Part shown: positions 1-6,941 of the stretch, piece by piece
Layout: each line of letters opens with the position of its first letter
How positions within the stretch are numbered: the stretch's first letter is position 1
Origin: Thermoflexales bacterium
Lineage (GTDB): Bacteria; Chloroflexota; Anaerolineae; Fen-1058
Reading direction: 5' to 3'
Assembly (NCBI GenBank): GCA_016931085.1
Contig: JAFGFO010000408.1
Location: 1-15,524, forward strand
Length of the DNA: 15,524 nt
Notes under the pieces: generated by a model
Database searches by the model: none
Seen by the model: the letters and a program-made list of their open reading frames with translations, nothing else
Told to the model about the DNA's origin: nothing
Translations under genes and position numbers: made by a program

Positions 1-20
1 CCCTCCCACAAAGGGGAGGG
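1..20. repeat. GC-rich hairpin, probable end of a dispersed palindromic repeat
   Basis: CCCTCCC (1-7) and GGGAGGG (14-20) form a perfect 7-bp stem around a 6-nt loop. The core resembles the hairpin at 9263-9285 (CCCTCCCCC / GGGGGAGGG), so this is probably part of a second copy of that element cut by the window edge. The stretch 21-174 shows no gene and no promoter that I can support. Confidence 0.5.
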
Positions 21-128
21 GGATTGGACTGCACGGCGGTGGGTGATGGGCGTTTACAAAGCAGTCAACTGATTTTGGTCACACCCGATTGATTTGCACG
101 TTTGCTTTTCGCATTGCGTCCCTATTTT

Positions 129-157
129 AACGCCAAGTCGCCGAGTCGCCAAGTCGG
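129..157. repeat. 8-nt periodic repeat (CGCCAAGT type)
   Basis: Units CGCCAAGT, CGCCGAGT and CGCCAAGT follow each other directly from 131, then CGGGCG. It belongs to the same style of short-period intergenic repeat as 1583-1643, 8978-9009 and 11968-11990. It lies about 20 bases upstream of the -35 box of the first gene. Confidence 0.5.
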
Positions 158-174
158 GCGCCGCCCACGTGATG

Positions 175-203
175 TTGACAAACCGTGCTCTAGTCGGTAT
201 AAT
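175..203 (+). promoter_or_regulatory. Consensus sigma70-type promoter for the PEP-CTERM protein gene
   Basis: TTGACA (175-180) and TATAAT (198-203) are both perfect consensus boxes separated by exactly 17 bases. Transcription would begin near 210, leaving a leader of about 137 nt before the ATG at 347. Confidence 0.85.
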
Positions 204-209
204 GTCAGT

Positions 210-346
210 GTTGTCAAGCGTTGACGAGTTGTACCCCCCTTGTCTGATCCTGCCCGGTGCAACTCAAAGAATTGGTGTTGTCAGGAGACAACGCTGTATT
301 TTCGAGCGTTTTTATTTGGATAAACGTGTTCGAATAGGAGTTGCAC
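210..346 (+). promoter_or_regulatory. Structured 5' leader with two overlapping hairpins
   Basis: GTTGTC (277-282) pairs with GACAAC (287-292) around a 4-nt loop. AACGCT (290-295) pairs with AGCGTT (305-310), which is followed at once by a T-rich run (309-317). The two stems share bases 290-292, so they cannot form fully together. The second resembles a weak intrinsic terminator, and the arrangement could be an attenuator. No known riboswitch consensus was recognised. The Shine-Dalgarno sequence AGGAG is at 336-340. Confidence 0.35.
336..340 (+). promoter_or_regulatory. Ribosome binding site AGGAG deciding the ATG at 347
   Basis: AGGAG ends six bases before ATG 347 and directly abuts the in-frame TTG at 341, which is too close to be used. 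This fixes the start of the PEP-CTERM protein gene. Confidence 0.75.
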
Positions 347-1555
347 ATGACTTGGAGGAGAATATTCAAAGCTCTCAGCCTGGCTGTCGTAGGGCTGGCT
401 GTCATCTTGCTAGCCGCCAGCCCCGGGCGGCTTGCTGCCCAGGGCGGTCCCATCACCCTGGATGGTGACGGCGGCGACTGGAACCCGGCCTGGCAAGTCG
501 CAACGGATGGCTTGGATGTGTCTATCACCGGCACAAGGGATCATCCTCACGATGCCCCCACATATGCCCGCAGCGGCTATGATGCCACTGCGCTGTGGGC
601 CTACTATGACGCCGCCGGGGCAACGTGGTATTTCCGGCTGGACGTGGATGGGCGGCCTGGTGATTCGGACAGCCAGACCGGCACAGCCGGCAATCCGGGG
701 GTAGGCACCCATGGGCCGGATAGTGGCCCACTGGTGAGTGCTTCCTTCACTGACGGCAATGGCTTGGGGACTTCGGAAACGTACAGGCTCGGCTTCACCT
801 ACGAGTTGCCTGCTTCTGGGGTGAGTGTCATGTCGGCCGAGCTAGGGCCTGGTGCAGGCATTCTGCCTGGCACACCTTCTGCTCTATCAGGCCTGGTGGG
901 TCAGGGTATCTATGGCACAGGGGTGAACCCCGGTGTGATCGAGTTCGCTTTTGCTCAAGCTGTGCTTTTCCCAAGCGGGGCCAGTCCTGAAAACGAGCTG
1001 TGGCTGTCAGCCCAGGCCGGCGACAATCAAGATAACGTTTCGGACGACACGGTTCCGGTCGTCTTGTTAACTGCCATGGATTTGGACCTGGCTGCCGCGT
1101 GCTCGACAATACCTGCGGCCGTCTCCGTGGGAGACCAGGTAGCCCTGGCCGTCGACTATGTCGTCCCCAGCGCGATGGCGATGGACCACCTCAATGACGT
1201 GGTGCTGACTGCCAACGTTCCGGCCGGGACGACTTTTGTCAGCGCCACCAACGGTGGCGCCGAGTCGGGCGGTGTCATCACCTGGAGGCTGGGTAACCTG
1301 AACAGCGGCACGAGCGCTCGAGTGTCCTTCACCGTGCGCCTGGACACGCTGGGAACCATCACTGTCCAGACCGGGCTGCGGAGCGCCGAGGGGCTGCGGG
1401 ACGTGGCGACGACCCAATGCGCGGTGGCTGCTCCAGTTCAGCCCTCGACTCCATCCGCAGTGCCCGAGGCCTCGACCTTGATCCTGCTGAGCAGCGCCGT
1501 CTCTGGCCTGGCGGGCTATGCCGCGCTGCAGATTCGGGCCCGCCGCCGCAAGTAG
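347..1555 (+). CDS. Exported DUF11-type protein with PEP-CTERM-like sorting signal
   Basis: This 402-residue protein is predicted to be exported and handled at the membrane by an exosortase. Residues 1-31 form a signal peptide (MTWRRIFK, then a hydrophobic stretch ending ..RLAAQ). Residues 33-240 begin ITLDGDGGDW and look like a secreted beta-sandwich of unknown binding role, with a CBM9-like flavour only. Residues 246-355 match the DUF11 repeat-domain pattern (VPAGTTFVSAT, ITWRLGNLNSG) and are bracketed by the Cys pair C252/C358, a possible disulfide. Residues 372-402 are the sorting tail: VPEAS, a hydrophobic helix, then RARRRK. This departs from the usual PEP tail only in Ala for the second Pro. 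The ATG at 347 was chosen over the in-frame TTG at 341 because AGGAG (336-340) is 6 bases before it. The exosortase gene follows 106 bp downstream. The role of the mature protein is unknown. Confidence 0.85.
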   Translation: MTWRRIFKALSLAVVGLAVILLAASPGRLAAQGGPITLDGDGGDWNPAWQVATDGLDVSITGTRDHPHDAPTYARSGYDATALWAYYDAAGATWYFRLDVDGRPGDSDSQTGTAGNPGVGTHGPDSGPLVSASFTDGNGLGTSETYRLGFTYELPASGVSVMSAELGPGAGILPGTPSALSGLVGQGIYGTGVNPGVIEFAFAQAVLFPSGASPENELWLSAQAGDNQDNVSDDTVPVVLLTAMDLDLAAACSTIPAAVSVGDQVALAVDYVVPSAMAMDHLNDVVLTANVPAGTTFVSATNGGAESGGVITWRLGNLNSGTSARVSFTVRLDTLGTITVQTGLRSAEGLRDVATTQCAVAAPVQPSTPSAVPEASTLILLSSAVSGLAGYAALQIRARRRK

Positions 1556-1582
1556 GGGCGCGGTACAGAATGAAAATTTTTC

Positions 1583-1643
1583 ACCGCAAAGGACACAAAG
1601 GTCACAAAGGGTTTCTTCTTGGTGTCCTTGGTGTCCTTGGTGG
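1583..1643. repeat. Imperfect inverted repeat (ACAAAGG type) in the exosortase leader
   Basis: The left arm (1583-1605) contains AAAGGACACAAAGG. The right arm (1621-1643) contains the complementary GTGTCCTTGGTGTCCTTGG. By hand 19 of 23 positions pair, around a 15-nt loop. It fills most of the gap between the PEP-CTERM gene and the exosortase gene. It has no run of T directly after the stem, so it is not a typical intrinsic terminator. It looks like a dispersed repeat that would fold in the mRNA. Confidence 0.7.
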
Positions 1644-1661
1644 TTTATTTTCAGAACAGCG

Positions 1662-3287
1662 ATGAAGTGGGCCGTTGCCTACGGCCTCGTCGCCGGCCTG
1701 GCCAGCCTGCTGTTTTATCCCGCCCTGGCCTGGCTTGCCCACTCGTGGCTGAGCAATCCCTACTACGGGCATGGCTTCCTCCTGCCGCCCTTGGCTGCGT
1801 TCCTGGCCTGGCAAAACTGCAAGCGCGTCGCCGCCGAGCCACGCCAGGGATTGGCCAGGGCCGGGCTTGCTCTCACGCTGGCCAGCCTGGCTGCCGCCCT
1901 ATGGGCCATGTACTGGCAAGACTATTTTGCGGCCTGCCTGGTTCTGCTGGCCTTGCTGGCCGCCGTACTGCTTTACCTCGAGGGCTGGCGCCGGCTCAGG
2001 CATTGGCTCTTTCCACTGTTCTTCCTGGCCTTGATGGTTCCGCTGCCCTGTGTAGACATGGCCAGTCCCTGGTTCGAGGCTTTTACCGCGCGTTGGGCGG
2101 CGGCCGCCGCCCGCCTGGTTGGCATCCCGGCCGTGCAGCAGGGCAGCCAGCTCGTCTTGCCGGGGACCAGCTTCGTCGTAGGCGCCCCGTGCAGCGGGCT
2201 GCGCTCGCTGGTGGCCATGGTCACGGTGGCGGTGGGCTGGATTTACGTCGTGGATGGGCGGCCGGCTGCCAAGGCGCTGATGCTGGCGGCCGTCGTGCCG
2301 CTGGTAGCGCTTGCTAACGTCTTGCGCATCGCCATCTTGTTGGGAGTGGCGGCTGGCCTGGGCCAGGCAGCCGCTTTGAGCTACTATCACGACTGGTCCA
2401 GCCCGCTCTTGTTTATGGTTGCGCTGGGACTGCTGCTCGGGCTGGGCAAGGTGCTGGGGTGTTCCCGCATTCGGGACGATTGGGTATCGCCAGGAAATCA
2501 CACGCTATGTCAAGCGGGCGAGTCCTTTCCTTCCCGCTCTTTTGTTGTGATCGTCGCGCTGCTGGCTGCCAGCACCCTCATCGCCTGGGGGCAGCGCTGG
2601 CTCGTGGCGTCCAGGCTGCCTCCCCCCATGACAACCGTGGCTGGCCGCCAGGATAACAGCCCGCTGCCTGCGGCCCACGTCTACTTTGTCGACCTGGAAG
2701 GCTGGTATCGCATCACCCCCTACGAGACAGCCGTCAACAGCCCTTACGATTTGACGAGTCGCACCAACCAGGCGCTGGGGGCTGCCCTGCCGGCCGCCCT
2801 GGGCGAATGGCAGCAGGTGGGCCCGGCGCGGTCCCTGGCCGACGACCCGCTGGTGGTCGAATACCTGGGGCACCCCAGCCTGGCCTTCCAGCGGGATTAC
2901 CAGGATGCGTCGGGGCAAAAGCTCTCGTTGGTCATCATTGGAAATGAGGGGGACGACAGTTTCTTGCTCTTTAGCCACACGCCTGAAATCTGTTATCCCA
3001 GCAGCTCGTGGCGCATCATCGAAAATTGCCGCGAGTCGGCCGTGTTGGACGACCGGCCGATGTACGCCCGTTATTTGCTGACCGAGTTCACTCAGACCGG
3101 CGAGCGGCTGGTCGTCCTATACTGGTACTTGTGGGACAATGCTCAGCGTGACTCGCGAGATGGCGTGTTGTCGATGCGCGTCAACGTCTACGTTCTGCCA
3201 GGCCAAAGCGAAGCGGCTGCTCTGGCCCGTGCCTGGGACTTTGTGCGGCAGCTCTTTCCGGCGACTGTGGCCTGGAAGCGATTTTAG
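1662..3287 (+). CDS. Exosortase fused to an EpsI (DUF3485) domain
   Basis: Exosortases are polytopic membrane enzymes thought to cleave PEP-CTERM-type tails by a cysteine transpeptidase-like mechanism. Of the 541 residues, 1-265 form the exosortase core with about eight hydrophobic segments. They include the N-terminal NPYYGHGF motif (32-39), the catalytic-type Cys177 in GAPCSGLRSL, Arg222 in NVLRI and His243 in YYHDWSS, so the family's Cys-Arg-His triad is complete. A further hydrophobic segment (about 293-309) leads into the DUF3485/EpsI domain (about 340-541), with the hallmark SHTPEICYP (438-446). Such fusions are known in some exosortase subtypes; I cannot assign this one. The start at ATG 1662 avoids a 48-codon upstream extension that only translates the inverted repeat. 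No convincing Shine-Dalgarno precedes it. The substrate gene lies immediately upstream; no exopolysaccharide genes are visible nearby. Confidence 0.9.
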   Translation: MKWAVAYGLVAGLASLLFYPALAWLAHSWLSNPYYGHGFLLPPLAAFLAWQNCKRVAAEPRQGLARAGLALTLASLAAALWAMYWQDYFAACLVLLALLAAVLLYLEGWRRLRHWLFPLFFLALMVPLPCVDMASPWFEAFTARWAAAAARLVGIPAVQQGSQLVLPGTSFVVGAPCSGLRSLVAMVTVAVGWIYVVDGRPAAKALMLAAVVPLVALANVLRIAILLGVAAGLGQAAALSYYHDWSSPLLFMVALGLLLGLGKVLGCSRIRDDWVSPGNHTLCQAGESFPSRSFVVIVALLAASTLIAWGQRWLVASRLPPPMTTVAGRQDNSPLPAAHVYFVDLEGWYRITPYETAVNSPYDLTSRTNQALGAALPAALGEWQQVGPARSLADDPLVVEYLGHPSLAFQRDYQDASGQKLSLVIIGNEGDDSFLLFSHTPEICYPSSSWRIIENCRESAVLDDRPMYARYLLTEFTQTGERLVVLYWYLWDNAQRDSRDGVLSMRVNVYVLPGQSEAAALARAWDFVRQLFPATVAWKRF

Positions 3288-3357
3288 AGCCAATGCCTTT
3301 CAAATAAGCTGCGTTGTTTGAAAAGCCTTTCATTTGCAGATTGGCTGATTTGCACTA

Positions 3358-3385
3358 TTGACAGATTCGCTCCAGGCAGTATAAT
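3358..3385 (+). promoter_or_regulatory. Promoter of the exonuclease III gene, probably giving leaderless mRNA
   Basis: TTGACA (3358-3363) and TATAAT (3380-3385) are perfect boxes with a 16-base spacer. The ATG at 3392 starts six bases after the -10 box, where transcription itself should start, and no Shine-Dalgarno is present. Two ATTTGCA direct repeats (3332-3338 and 3348-3354) sit just upstream of the -35 box and could be an operator or chance. Confidence 0.8.
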
Positions 3386-3391
3386 GGCGTC

Positions 3392-4174
3392 ATGCAACAA
3401 ACAATCACTCTCCTTTCTTGGAACGTCAACGGCGCACGGGCCGTGTATAACAAGGGCTTTTTAGACTGGCTGGCTGAGGCCAAGCCGGACGTTTTGTGCC
3501 TGCAAGAGACCAGGGCTGAAGAGCTCCAAGTGCCGCCGGCTTTAGCCCAACCGGAGGGCTACCGGGGCTTTTGGAACGCCTCACGGGCGAAAAAAGGCTA
3601 CAGTGGCACGGCCCTTCTCACTCGCCTGGAGCCGGAGGAAGTGAGCTTTGGGTTGGGGGTCGAGGAATTCGACCAGGAAGGGCGCACCATCATCGCTCGT
3701 TTCCCCACCTTTACTCTCCTCAATTGCTATTTCCCCAACGGTGGGCGTGATCATGGCCGCGTGCCGTTCAAGCTGGCTTTTTACGAGGCCTTCCTGGCCC
3801 GCTGCGAAGCGCTGCGGGCGGCCGGCCAGGCGCTCGTCTTTTGCGGTGATGTCAACACAGCCCACCGCGAGATCGACCTGGCTCACCCCAAGGCCAACGA
3901 GAAGACGACCGGCTTTTTGCCTGAAGAACGGGCCTGGATCGATCGCTTCGTACAGGCCGGCTACGTCGACACCTTCCGGCATTTTTACCCCGACCTGGCC
4001 GAGCAGTACACCTGGTGGTCGGTGCCCATGCGCGCCCGCGAGCGCAACGTCGGCTGGCGGATCGACTATTTCTTTGTGGCTAGTGAGGTCCTGGATCGCA
4101 TCGAGGATGCCTTTACCTTGCCCGAGGTGATGGGCAGCGACCATTGCCCGGTGGGCTTGCGTTTGAGGCTGTAG
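3392..4174 (+). CDS. xth: Exodeoxyribonuclease III (AP endonuclease, Xth family)
   Basis: This cytoplasmic base-excision-repair enzyme cuts DNA at abasic sites and degrades duplex DNA 3' to 5'. The 260 residues are the normal length and span one endonuclease/exonuclease/phosphatase domain. Visible motifs are SWNVNGARA (9-17), the metal-binding Glu39 in LQET, CYFPNGG with catalytic-type Tyr113, GDVN with Asp153 and Asn155 (GDFN or GDLN in many relatives), GWRIDYFF near residue 222, and the C-terminal GSDHCP with Asp250 and His251. All active-site residues expected for the family are present. The start at ATG 3392 is set by homology and by the promoter, which places the transcript start at or next to the ATG. 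The P-type ATPase gene follows after 27 bases and is probably co-transcribed, though no functional link is obvious. Confidence 0.95.
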   Translation: MQQTITLLSWNVNGARAVYNKGFLDWLAEAKPDVLCLQETRAEELQVPPALAQPEGYRGFWNASRAKKGYSGTALLTRLEPEEVSFGLGVEEFDQEGRTIIARFPTFTLLNCYFPNGGRDHGRVPFKLAFYEAFLARCEALRAAGQALVFCGDVNTAHREIDLAHPKANEKTTGFLPEERAWIDRFVQAGYVDTFRHFYPDLAEQYTWWSVPMRARERNVGWRIDYFFVASEVLDRIEDAFTLPEVMGSDHCPVGLRLRL

Positions 4175-4192
4175 CTGAAGTAGAACACAATC

Positions 4193-4196
4193 GGAG
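4193..4196 (+). promoter_or_regulatory. Ribosome binding site GGAG of the P-type ATPase gene
   Basis: GGAG lies five bases before ATG 4202. The internal gene of this presumed operon thus uses a Shine-Dalgarno, whereas the first gene appears leaderless. Confidence 0.6.
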
Positions 4197-4201
4197 TAAC
4201 T

Positions 4202-6913
4202 ATGCACACCCTACTCGGTAAACACTGGCATCACCTGCCGCCGGACGAGATCCTCCAACTTTTGGAGAGCGATCTCCAGAACGGCCTAGACCTTTTCGAG
4301 GTCAGGCATCGCCAGCAGCACTTTGGTCCCAACCTGCTCACGCCCAAGAAGGGCAAAAGCCCGCTGGTGCGCTTCCTGCTGCAATTTCACAATCCCCTGC
4401 TCTATATCCTCCTCGCTTCGAGCGTCATCACCGCTCTCATCAAGGATCCGCTGGACGCGGCCATTATTTTCGCCGTCGTGCTCATCAATGCCATCATCGG
4501 CTACGTGCAGGAATCCAAGGCCGAAAAGGCCATTGAGGCCCTGGCGCAGGCCATGACGACCGAGGCCGTCGTCGTCCGCGCCGGTCACACCCAACGCATC
4601 CCGGCGGCGGAACTGGCGCCAGGCGATATCGTGCAGCTCCAGGCGGGCAGCAAGGTGCCGGCCGATTTGCGCCTGCTCCGTGCGCGCGATTTGCAAATCG
4701 CCGAGGCCGCCCTCACCGGCGAGTCGCTGCCGGTTCAAAAGGCGGTCGACGTCGTGTTGCCGCCCGAGACTGTGCTGGCCGAGCGGCGCAACATGGCCTA
4801 CGCCTCCACGCTGGTCACGTTCGGCCAGGGCACGGGCATCGTCACCGCGGTGGGCGACGGCACCGAAGTCGGGCGTATCTCGCAATTGATTTCTGAGGCC
4901 CAGGACTTGGAAACGCCGCTCACGCGCAAGATCGCCCAGTTTAGCCGCCTCATTTTGTACGCCATCCTGGCGCTGGCGGCCGTGACCTTTGGGGTGGGGA
5001 TACTGCGTGGGCAAGCGGCCGTCGACACCTTCACAGCGGCGGTGGCGCTGGCGGTGGCCATGATTCCCGAGGGCCTGCCGGCCGCCCTGACCGTGACCCT
5101 GGCCATCGGCGTGTCGCGCATGGCGCGGCGGCGAGCCATCATCCGAAAGCTGCCGGCCGTCGAGACGCTGGGCAGCGTCACCGTGATTTGCTCCGACAAG
5201 ACCGGCACGCTGACGCAAAATCAGATGACGGTCCAGCAAATCGTCATTGGAGCGGCCAGCTACCAGGTGTCTGGCGTCGGCTATGCTCCCAGCGGGCAGA
5301 TCCTTTACCAGGGCCAGTCTGCTCAGCTCACTGCCGGGCTGCGGGAGTGTCTGCAAGCCGGGGTACTGTGTAACGACAGCGCGCTGGTCGAAAAAGAGGG
5401 GCAGTGGCAGGCCCAGGGCGACCCGACCGAAGTGGCACTGATCGTGGCGGCACGCAAGGCCGGGCCGGCGAGCGGCGAGCTGGCCGGGCAACTGCCGCGC
5501 CTGGATGTTATCCCATTTGACTCCCAGTACCAGTACATGGCCACGCTGCACGCGCCGGCCTCGGGCGAAAAAATCGCCTACGTCAAGGGCGCTGTCGAAG
5601 CGCTCGTGGCGCGATGCACCGCCGCGCTCGACGAAAACGGCCAGGCCGTGCCCCTCCAGGCCGATGCCGTTTACAACGCGGTCGAAGACATGGCCAATCG
5701 GGGCTTGCGCGTGCTGGCTTTCGCCAAGGCGAAATTGCCCGATGACGCCACGACCATCACGCACGAGGCGATTGCCTCTGGCTTGACCTTGCTTGGGCTG
5801 CAAGGCATGATCGACCCGCCGCGCCAGCAGGCCATTAGTGCGGTACGTGCCTGCCAGGACGCCGGCGTCGACGTCAAGATGATCACCGGCGATCACGCCC
5901 TGACGGCCGCCGCCATCGCCGTGCAGATTGGACTGGCCAAGCCGTGTCCGGATTCCTCGCCGTCCCAGGAGTGCGTGCTGAGCGGCAAGTCCATCGCCGA
6001 GTATTCTGACGAGCAGCTCGTCGAGGCGGTTGAGAACATTGCCGTGTTTGCCAGGGTCTCGCCCGAACAGAAACTGCGCCTGGTCGAGGCGCTCCAGGCG
6101 AAAGGCAACGTCGTCGCCATGACAGGCGACGGCGTCAACGATGGCCCGGCTCTCAAGCAGTCCGATATCGGCATCGCCATGGGCATCACCGGCACCGACG
6201 TGGCCAAAGAAGCGGCCGACATGATCTTGACCGACGACAACTTTGCCACGATCGAGGCGGCCGTGGAAGAGGGACGCAGCGTCTTTGACAACCTGACCAA
6301 GATCATCGCCTGGACGCTGCCGACCAACCTGGGCGAAGGCATGATCGTTCTGTTGGCGGTGCTGGCCGGCCTGAGATTGCCCATCTTGCCCATTCACATC
6401 CTCTGGATCAACACCATCACCGCCGGCATCCTCAGCCTGGTGCTGGCGGTCGAGCTAAAAGAACCCGGCATTATGCAGCGCCCCCCGCGCGCGCCGGACG
6501 CACCCATTCTGACGCGAGAGTTGTTGTGGCGCATCGTGTTGGTCGGCATCCTGATCATGGCCGGCTCGTTTGGCTTGTACGAACTGGGACTAAGCCTGGG
6601 CGTCAAGATCGAGCAGGCACGCACCATTGCCGTCAACGCTGTTGTGATGATAGAGATATTTTATTTGTTCAATTGCCGCTCGCTGACGCAATCCATGTTT
6701 CAAATTGGCGCGTTCTCAAACAAGTGGATGGTGGCCAGCGTCTTGACCATGCTGGCCCTGCAATTGCTCTTCACCTACGCGCCGTTCATGAACAGCCTGC
6801 TGGCCAGCGCGCCCATCAGCCTGCGTGATTGGGGCCTGGTGCTGGCTGTGGGATTGGCCAGTTACGCGATTGTCGAGCTTGAAAAGTGGCTGCGCCGGCT
6901 GCGTCGATTTTAA
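4202..6913 (+). CDS. P2-like cation-translocating P-type ATPase
   Basis: This integral membrane pump of 903 residues is a full-length member of the Ca2+-ATPase-like (PacL/CtpF-like) group. In order: N-terminal cation-ATPase domain (1-60); M1-M2 (about 60-103); actuator domain with TGES (172-175); M3-M4 with PEGLP and Glu290; phosphorylation loop SDKTGTLTQNQ with Asp332; nucleotide-binding domain with DPTE (408-411) and KGA (Lys462); hinge motifs TGD (562-564) and TGDGVND (641-647); then M5-M10. In cation-site terms, M4 Glu290, M5 Asn709 and Glu712, M6 Asn737 and Thr740, and M8 Glu818 match the SERCA ligands. The M6 Asp (SERCA D800) is Ala741, so the ion may not be Ca2+ or may bind with different stoichiometry. 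Ca2+, Na+, H+ or Mg2+ cannot be told apart here. It ends 28 bp from the convergent EamA gene, with no clear terminator between. Confidence 0.93.
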   Translation: MHTLLGKHWHHLPPDEILQLLESDLQNGLDLFEVRHRQQHFGPNLLTPKKGKSPLVRFLLQFHNPLLYILLASSVITALIKDPLDAAIIFAVVLINAIIGYVQESKAEKAIEALAQAMTTEAVVVRAGHTQRIPAAELAPGDIVQLQAGSKVPADLRLLRARDLQIAEAALTGESLPVQKAVDVVLPPETVLAERRNMAYASTLVTFGQGTGIVTAVGDGTEVGRISQLISEAQDLETPLTRKIAQFSRLILYAILALAAVTFGVGILRGQAAVDTFTAAVALAVAMIPEGLPAALTVTLAIGVSRMARRRAIIRKLPAVETLGSVTVICSDKTGTLTQNQMTVQQIVIGAASYQVSGVGYAPSGQILYQGQSAQLTAGLRECLQAGVLCNDSALVEKEGQWQAQGDPTEVALIVAARKAGPASGELAGQLPRLDVIPFDSQYQYMATLHAPASGEKIAYVKGAVEALVARCTAALDENGQAVPLQADAVYNAVEDMANRGLRVLAFAKAKLPDDATTITHEAIASGLTLLGLQGMIDPPRQQAISAVRACQDAGVDVKMITGDHALTAAAIAVQIGLAKPCPDSSPSQECVLSGKSIAEYSDEQLVEAVENIAVFARVSPEQKLRLVEALQAKGNVVAMTGDGVNDGPALKQSDIGIAMGITGTDVAKEAADMILTDDNFATIEAAVEEGRSVFDNLTKIIAWTLPTNLGEGMIVLLAVLAGLRLPILPIHILWINTITAGILSLVLAVELKEPGIMQRPPRAPDAPILTRELLWRIVLVGILIMAGSFGLYELGLSLGVKIEQARTIAVNAVVMIEIFYLFNCRSLTQSMFQIGAFSNKWMVASVLTMLALQLLFTYAPFMNSLLASAPISLRDWGLVLAVGLASYAIVELEKWLRRLRRF

Positions 6914-6941
6914 CTCGACGTGACCAAGGTTGCCAGGCGTG

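Noticed and set aside
341..346. TTG start two codons before ATG 347
   Set aside because: It abuts the AGGAG ribosome binding site, leaving no spacing, whereas ATG 347 is placed correctly.
94..468. 124-codon open frame at the left end
   Set aside because: It runs through the promoter, the leader and the start of the real gene, and its product shows no recognisable features.
1518..1661. 48-codon N-terminal extension of the exosortase
   Set aside because: It overlaps the end of the PEP-CTERM gene and then only translates the inverted repeat; the membrane domain starts naturally at ATG 1662.
3319..3332. TGAAA/TTTCA hairpin after the exosortase gene as a terminator
   Set aside because: The stem is only 5 bp of weak pairs and no adequate T run follows.
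90..3355. Shared decamer TGATTTGCAC at 90-99 and 3346-3355, upstream of two promoters
   Set aside because: Its distance from the -35 box differs (about 75 versus 2 bases), so a shared operator is not supported.
4286..6397. A 703-codon open frame antisense to the P-type ATPase
   Set aside because: It is a shadow of GC-rich codon use. The protein is low in recognisable motifs, while the plus-strand frame carries every P-type ATPase motif.
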